64,000 nt of DNA, taken from Sphingobium sp. TCM1. Its GTDB lineage: Bacteria; Pseudomonadota; Alphaproteobacteria; Sphingomonadales; Sphingomonadaceae. Positions within the stretch are counted from its first letter, which is position 1, and every line of letters starts with the position of its first letter. The stretch covers positions 311,131 to 375,130 of the forward strand of contig NZ_LXVX01000039.1 of the NCBI RefSeq assembly GCF_001650725.1, read 5' to 3'. The position numbers were made by a program, and so were the translations under genes. Positions 59,980-64,000 of this stretch are shown one piece after another. Below the pieces are notes generated by a model, which did no database searches, was not told the origin of the DNA, and saw nothing but the letters and a program-made list of their open reading frames with translations.

Positions 59980-61014
59980 ATGACAATCATCCTCGGCCTG
60001 GAATCGAGCTGCGACGAAACCGCGGCGGCGCTGGTGACGGCCGACGGCCGGATTCTCGCGCATCGACTCGCGACGCAGGAAGAGGCGCACCGCCCCTATG
60101 GCGGCGTCGTGCCCGAAATAGCCGCCCGCGCCCATGTAGAAGCGCTCAGCCCGCTGATCGAGGCGGCGCTGGCTGATGCGAAGATGACGCTTGGCGAGGT
60201 GGACGTCATCGCCGCCACCGCCGGGCCGGGCCTGATCGGCGGCGTGATGGTCGGCCTCGTCACCGGCAAGGCGCTGGCCCATGCGGCGGGCAAGCCGCTG
60301 GTGGCGGTCAACCATCTGGAGGGCCATGCGCTGTCGCCACGGCTGGCCGACCCGACGCTCCAGTTCCCCTATCTGCTGCTGCTCGTGTCGGGCGGCCATT
60401 GCCAGCTGCTTCATGTGAAGGGGCCGGGCGACTATGCCCGGCTCGCCACCACGATCGACGATGCGGCGGGCGAAGCCTTCGACAAGACCGCCAAGCTGCT
60501 GGGCCTAGGTTATCCCGGCGGCCCGCAGGTGGAAAAGGCGGCGGCGCTTGGCAATGCGAAAGCGGTGCCGCTGCCGCGGCCGCTGGTCGGCACGGCCGAA
60601 CCGCATTTCTCCTTCGCGGGCCTCAAGAGCGCGGTGATGCGCGCGGTCCAGTCCGGCCAATATTCCACCGAAGACATTGCCGCCTCCTTCCAGCAGGCGG
60701 TGATCGACTGTCTGATCGACCGCACCCGCCGCGCGCTGGGGCGGAGCGAGGGCGTGACCGCGCTGGTCGTGGCGGGCGGCGTCGCCGCGAACCAGCCGAT
60801 CCGCGCCGCGCTCGAACGGCTCGCCGCCGATCATGGCCTGCCCTTCGTCGCGCCGCCGCTGTGGCTGTGCACCGACAATGCGGCGATGATCGCCTGGGCC
60901 GGGGCCGAGCGCTATGCGGCGGGGCTGGTGGACGATCTCACCGTTCCCGCCCGGCCGCGCTGGCCGCTCGACCCGGCGGCGGAAAAGGCGCGTGGCGCCG
61001 GAGTCAAGGCATGA
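59980..61014 (+). CDS. tsaD: tRNA N6-adenosine threonylcarbamoyltransferase TsaD
   Basis: 344 aa. Transfers threonylcarbamoyl to A37 of ANN-decoding tRNAs. LGLESSCDETAAAL opens the protein, the metal motif is NHLEGH, and LLLVSGGHCQL and VAGGVAANQPIR are intact. The chosen ATG is preceded by GGAAG; an ATG 12 bases upstream is possible. Followed by gpsA. Confidence 0.96.
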   Translation: MTIILGLESSCDETAAALVTADGRILAHRLATQEEAHRPYGGVVPEIAARAHVEALSPLIEAALADAKMTLGEVDVIAATAGPGLIGGVMVGLVTGKALAHAAGKPLVAVNHLEGHALSPRLADPTLQFPYLLLLVSGGHCQLLHVKGPGDYARLATTIDDAAGEAFDKTAKLLGLGYPGGPQVEKAAALGNAKAVPLPRPLVGTAEPHFSFAGLKSAVMRAVQSGQYSTEDIAASFQQAVIDCLIDRTRRALGRSEGVTALVVAGGVAANQPIRAALERLAADHGLPFVAPPLWLCTDNAAMIAWAGAERYAAGLVDDLTVPARPRWPLDPAAEKARGAGVKA

Positions 61015-61027
61015 GGGGCGTGAAGGC

Positions 61028-61999
61028 ATGAAGGCGGGAGTCATCGGCGCGGGCGCCTGGGGCACGGCTCTGGCGCAACTGCTGGCCAGCGACGGTCAGG
61101 ACGTGGCGCTGTGGGCGCTGGAGCCGGACGTGGTCGACGCGATCAATCGCGGGCACGGAAATCCGCTCTACCTGCCCAATATCCCGCTTTCGCCCTCGAT
61201 CCGCGCCACTGGCGCGATGACGGACCTGGGAACATGCGAGATGCTATTGGTGGTCAGCCCGGCCCAGCATCTGCGCAGCGTGGTAGCGCAAGCGCCCGCC
61301 GGCGTGCCGCTCGTGCTCTGCTCCAAAGGGATAGAGGCAGGCTCCAGCCTGCTCATGTCCGAAGTCTCGCAGCAGGCACAGCCCGGCTCGCCCATCGCCG
61401 TGCTGTCCGGCCCGACCTTCGCGCATGAAGTCGCCAAGGGGCTGCCGACCGCCATCACGCTCGCCTGCGAGGACAAGGAACTCGGCCAGCGGCTGGCCGC
61501 CCGCATCGCCCGCCCCTCCTTCCGCCCCTATCTGTCGGACGACGTGATCGGCGCGGAGATTGGCGGCGCGGTCAAGAATGTGCTCGCCATCGCCTGCGGC
61601 GTGGCCGAAGGAGCAGGGCTTGGCCTGAATGCCCGCGCGGCGCTGATTTCGCGCGGGTTCGCCGAAATGACCCGCTTCGGCCTGGCGCGCGGCGCGCGGG
61701 CAGAAACGCTGGGCGGTCTTTCGGGCCTGGGCGATCTCGTCCTGACCTGTTCTTCGACCAATTCGCGCAACTTCTCGCTGGGCAAGGGGCTGGGCGAAGG
61801 GGCGAGCGCGGCCGACCTGCTGTCCAACCGCCGCACCGTGGCGGAAGGCGCGCATACCGCGCCGGTGCTGCGCGACGCCGCGCGCGCGGCGGGGGTGGAA
61901 ATGCCGGTGGTGGAGGCGGTGTGCGCTCTGCTGGCCGACGCTGCGCCGTTGGGCCAGGTCATCGACGCGCTGCTGGCCCGCCCGCTGCGGCCCGAATGA
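61028..61999 (+). CDS. gpsA: glycerol-3-phosphate dehydrogenase (NAD(P)+)
   Basis: 323 aa. Makes sn-glycerol-3-phosphate for phospholipids. Rossmann start VIGAGAWGTALAQLLA, SGPTFAHEVAKGLPTAIT, and the catalytic GGAVKNVLAIACGVAEGAGLGLNARAAL with the Lys. It starts 13 bases after tsaD, in a short direct repeat (AAGGCATGA twice). Confidence 0.97.
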   Translation: MKAGVIGAGAWGTALAQLLASDGQDVALWALEPDVVDAINRGHGNPLYLPNIPLSPSIRATGAMTDLGTCEMLLVVSPAQHLRSVVAQAPAGVPLVLCSKGIEAGSSLLMSEVSQQAQPGSPIAVLSGPTFAHEVAKGLPTAITLACEDKELGQRLAARIARPSFRPYLSDDVIGAEIGGAVKNVLAIACGVAEGAGLGLNARAALISRGFAEMTRFGLARGARAETLGGLSGLGDLVLTCSSTNSRNFSLGKGLGEGASAADLLSNRRTVAEGAHTAPVLRDAARAAGVEMPVVEAVCALLADAAPLGQVIDALLARPLRPE

Positions 62000-62044
62000 G
62001 CCGTCGCGCATTCGCTGCATAACATCTAGAATCGATACGAACCA

Positions 62045-63592
62045 ATGACGCAGGGAGAAGAGGCGATTTCGGCGAGGGAGGCATCATTGCCCCACGGTCT
62101 GGCCCAGGATGGGCCTGCCCAGGAGCGGGATGACATCGCCGCCCTGGCCAAGGGCGGGCGGACCAATGTCTTCGGCTTCCTGCTGCGCCTCGCCGCGCGC
62201 CTGCCCTTCCTGTTCATCGCCGGTCGCTGGTACGGCGCCGATGCGCTGGGGCGCTTCGCCTATGCCGTGCTGGTGGTGGAATTCGTCGCCCAGATCGCGA
62301 CGCTGGGACTGAAGCGCGGCCTTGCCGGAGCGCTCAGCCAGACCGAGCGACCTCATGCCCATGTCGTGACCGACGCCATGATCGTCACCCTGCTCGCGGC
62401 GCTGATCGGATCGGCGATCCTCGTCGCCTTCCCCCACGCGATGTTCCCCAACAGCAACGTCAACGGCCTCGACCGGCTGCTGGCGCTGGTGGTCATCGCG
62501 GTGGCAGGATCAGACGTGGCGCTGGCGGCCTGCGCCTATCGCTTCGATGTCGGCGCGACCGTGCGGGCGCGATCGATCATCGAGCCCTGGACGATCAGCA
62601 TCGGCGCCTTCGCCTTCGCCTTCTATTCGACCCGCGACGGCCTGATCCTGGCCTATGCGGTGTCGATGATCGCCGCGCTGGTGGCGTCCATCATTCCGCT
62701 GGCGCGCCATTATGGCCGGCCGCGCGGCTGGCGACCCGATCGCGGCCGGCTCTGGCGGCTGGCGCGCCGCAACCTGCCGCTCGCCGCGGCGGACGGCGTC
62801 GAATGGGGATCGCGCCGGCTCGACATGGCGATCCTGGGCCTCTTCGTCAGCCCGGCGGTGATCGGCATCTATTATGTGGCGCAGCAGGTCGCGTCGCTGC
62901 CGCAGAAATTGAAGACCAGCTTCGACCCGATCCTGGGGCCGGTCATTACCCGGAACCTCGCTGAAAAGAATCTCGCGGCGATCGCCAAGCAGGTCAGCCA
63001 GGTCGGATTCTGGATCATCGCCGCCCAGGCGGGCATCGCGCTGGCGCTGGGCATTCCCGGCGAAGCGGTGATGGGCCTGGTCGGGCCGCATTTCGTCGGC
63101 GGCACCGGGGCGCTCGCCTTCCTGCTGCTGGCCGAAGTCGTCGCGGCGACGGCGGTGGTCAGCGAATCGGCGCTGGTCTATATCGCCCGCCACCGCAACC
63201 TGATGATCTCGCTCGTCATGATCGGGTTGCAGGCGGGGTTCAGCTTTGCGCTGATCCTGGCCGCGCGGGAGATGGACCTGCCGGTGATGTGGGTCGCGGC
63301 GGCGCCGGCGCTGGCGCTGTGTCTGGCGCTGGGCGTGGGCGCCTTCGTCAAGGCGCGGCTGCTTTCGCGCCTGCTGGGCGCGCCGATCAACGCCTGGCGC
63401 TGGCCGCTGATGAGCGCAGCGGGTGTCGCCTGCATTGTCGGCGCCGGCTTCGTCGCACTGCCGCCGCGCCTGGAATGGGTCGAGCTGGCGGTCGGCATCT
63501 GGGCGATCCTGGCCGCCTATGGCCTCGTCATCTGGCGCTGGGGCTTCGGGTCGGACGACCGCGCCCTGTTCCGCAAGCAGAAGGCGGACTGA
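62045..63592 (+). CDS. Wzx-like polysaccharide/oligosaccharide flippase
   Basis: 515 aa with about 12-14 hydrophobic helices. The first ~35 residues are a hydrophilic cytoplasmic start. GGRTNVFGFLLRLAARLPFLFIAGRWYGADALGRFAYA is typical of the MOP-superfamily flippases that move lipid-linked sugar units. No glycosyltransferases are adjacent, so the pathway is not shown. Confidence 0.88.
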   Translation: MTQGEEAISAREASLPHGLAQDGPAQERDDIAALAKGGRTNVFGFLLRLAARLPFLFIAGRWYGADALGRFAYAVLVVEFVAQIATLGLKRGLAGALSQTERPHAHVVTDAMIVTLLAALIGSAILVAFPHAMFPNSNVNGLDRLLALVVIAVAGSDVALAACAYRFDVGATVRARSIIEPWTISIGAFAFAFYSTRDGLILAYAVSMIAALVASIIPLARHYGRPRGWRPDRGRLWRLARRNLPLAAADGVEWGSRRLDMAILGLFVSPAVIGIYYVAQQVASLPQKLKTSFDPILGPVITRNLAEKNLAAIAKQVSQVGFWIIAAQAGIALALGIPGEAVMGLVGPHFVGGTGALAFLLLAEVVAATAVVSESALVYIARHRNLMISLVMIGLQAGFSFALILAAREMDLPVMWVAAAPALALCLALGVGAFVKARLLSRLLGAPINAWRWPLMSAAGVACIVGAGFVALPPRLEWVELAVGIWAILAAYGLVIWRWGFGSDDRALFRKQKAD

Positions 63593-63596
63593 GCGA

Positions 63597-63628
63597 AAGG
63601 CCCGCCTCTCAAGGGAGAAGCGGGCCTT
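63597..63628. terminator. bidirectional terminator between flippase and kinase
   Basis: A stem of about 12 bp with one mismatch (AAGGCCCGC... with ...GCGGGCCTT) lies between two convergent stops and ends close to each. Confidence 0.7.
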
Positions 63629-63634
63629 CGTGCA

Positions 63635-64000
63635 TCAGGCGAACAGCCTGTCGCGGATCACGCCCAGATCCTCTTCGGGGCGCGCGCCCCAGTGCGAGAT
63701 CACTTCGGCCGCCGCGGCCGCGCCCAGCGCCAGCGCGTCGGCGACGCTGCGGCCGTCGATATGGGCGGCGAGGAAGCCCGAGGCGAACAGGTCGCCAGCG
63801 CCGGTCGTGTCGATGATCTGCGAGACCGGCGCGGCGGGCGCTTCATGGCGCACGCCACCGACGATGGCGACCGCGCCCTTTTCGCTGCGGGTCGACACCA
63901 GCACCGGCACCTTGTCGGCGAAGCGGGCCAGCGCCGCTTCGAAATCATCGACCTGCGCGAGCGACTGGATCTCGCCTTCGTTGGAGAAGAGGATGTCGAT
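63635..64000 (-). CDS. PfkB-family carbohydrate/adenosine kinase, partial
   Basis: The 122 C-terminal residues are present; the N-terminus lies beyond the right edge. PfkB signature 2 is clear (IIDTTGAGDLFASGF, with the catalytic Asp), and a region IDILFSNEGEIQSL before it suits sugar or adenosine kinases. A sphingomonad adenosine-kinase-like protein is the closest I recall; the substrate cannot be fixed from this part. Confidence 0.9.
   Translation of the reverse strand: MDILFSNEGEIQSLAQVDDFEAALARFADKVPVLVSTRSEKGAVAIVGGVRHEAPAAPVSQIIDTTGAGDLFASGFLAAHIDGRSVADALALGAAAAAEVISHWGARPEEDLGVIRDRLFA

Overview
The window is about 64 kb of GC-rich, densely coding chromosomal DNA. It most resembles an alphaproteobacterium of the order Sphingomonadales (Sphingomonas/Sphingobium-like; genus not resolved). 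The evidence is the gene order rpsT-mutM-ubiE-ubiB-coaBC-dut, the rnd-like/lptC/lptA run, the hemC-hemD/tsaD-gpsA divergence, and short palindromic repeats of types I recall from this group. Almost everything is core genome. I see no prophage, CRISPR array, integron, insertion sequence, rRNA or tRNA gene.

Left part (1-15.6 kb): rpsT and mutM on the minus strand; a tightly overlapping plus-strand run ubiE-ubiB-coaBC-dut-hypothetical-ThiF/MoeB-DsrE-like; an orphan ExbD-like gene beside a 59-aa membrane peptide; thrS-infC; a lipoprotein; a small membrane protein with rarD; pyrC; then ygfZ-like and glutaminyl-peptide cyclotransferase. In related genomes rpsT-mutM-ubiE-ubiB-coaBC-dut lies close to dnaA, so the origin region may lie just left of base 1 (inference).

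Middle (15.6-47.8 kb): rpsM-rpsK-rpoA-rplQ with a structured leader; a prolyl oligopeptidase; DUF3667 and DMT membrane proteins; a soluble chemoreceptor; a two-domain cold-shock protein with a long Gly/Arg/Phe-rich tail; an RNase D-like exonuclease with lptC and lptA; a GMC oxidoreductase; a CBS-chemoreceptor fusion; ppk2 and aspS; full-length RNase D; small lipoprotein and NTF2-like genes; HNH-like, PH-domain and SNase-like proteins; an MFS transporter; prfC; a mutarotase-like gene; then pheT, pheS, a frameshifted GIY-YIG gene inside a perfect 31-bp inverted repeat, a LysE-family exporter, rplT and rpmI.

Right part (47.8-64 kb): an AsmA-like protein, two VOC proteins around a hisN-like phosphatase, prs and nadE (divergent), gltX, an alpha/beta hydrolase, hemC-hemD-membrane protein, tsaD-gpsA, a polysaccharide flippase, and a PfkB-type kinase cut by the right edge.

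Translation is the main theme (five ribosomal proteins besides S20, RNA polymerase alpha, IF3, RF3, TsaD and ThrRS, AspRS, PheRS, GluRS). The arrangement known in E. coli as thrS-infC-rpmI-rplT-pheS-pheT is split here into thrS-infC (plus, about 8-10 kb) and rpmI-rplT-[LysE, GIY-YIG]-pheS-pheT (minus, about 48-42 kb). I found no convincing new multi-gene system. The best leads are the palindromic-repeat cassette next to pheS, REP-like hairpins at the borders of synthetase genes, a non-standard infC start codon, a ThiF/DsrE-like overlapping pair, and two unusual soluble chemoreceptors.
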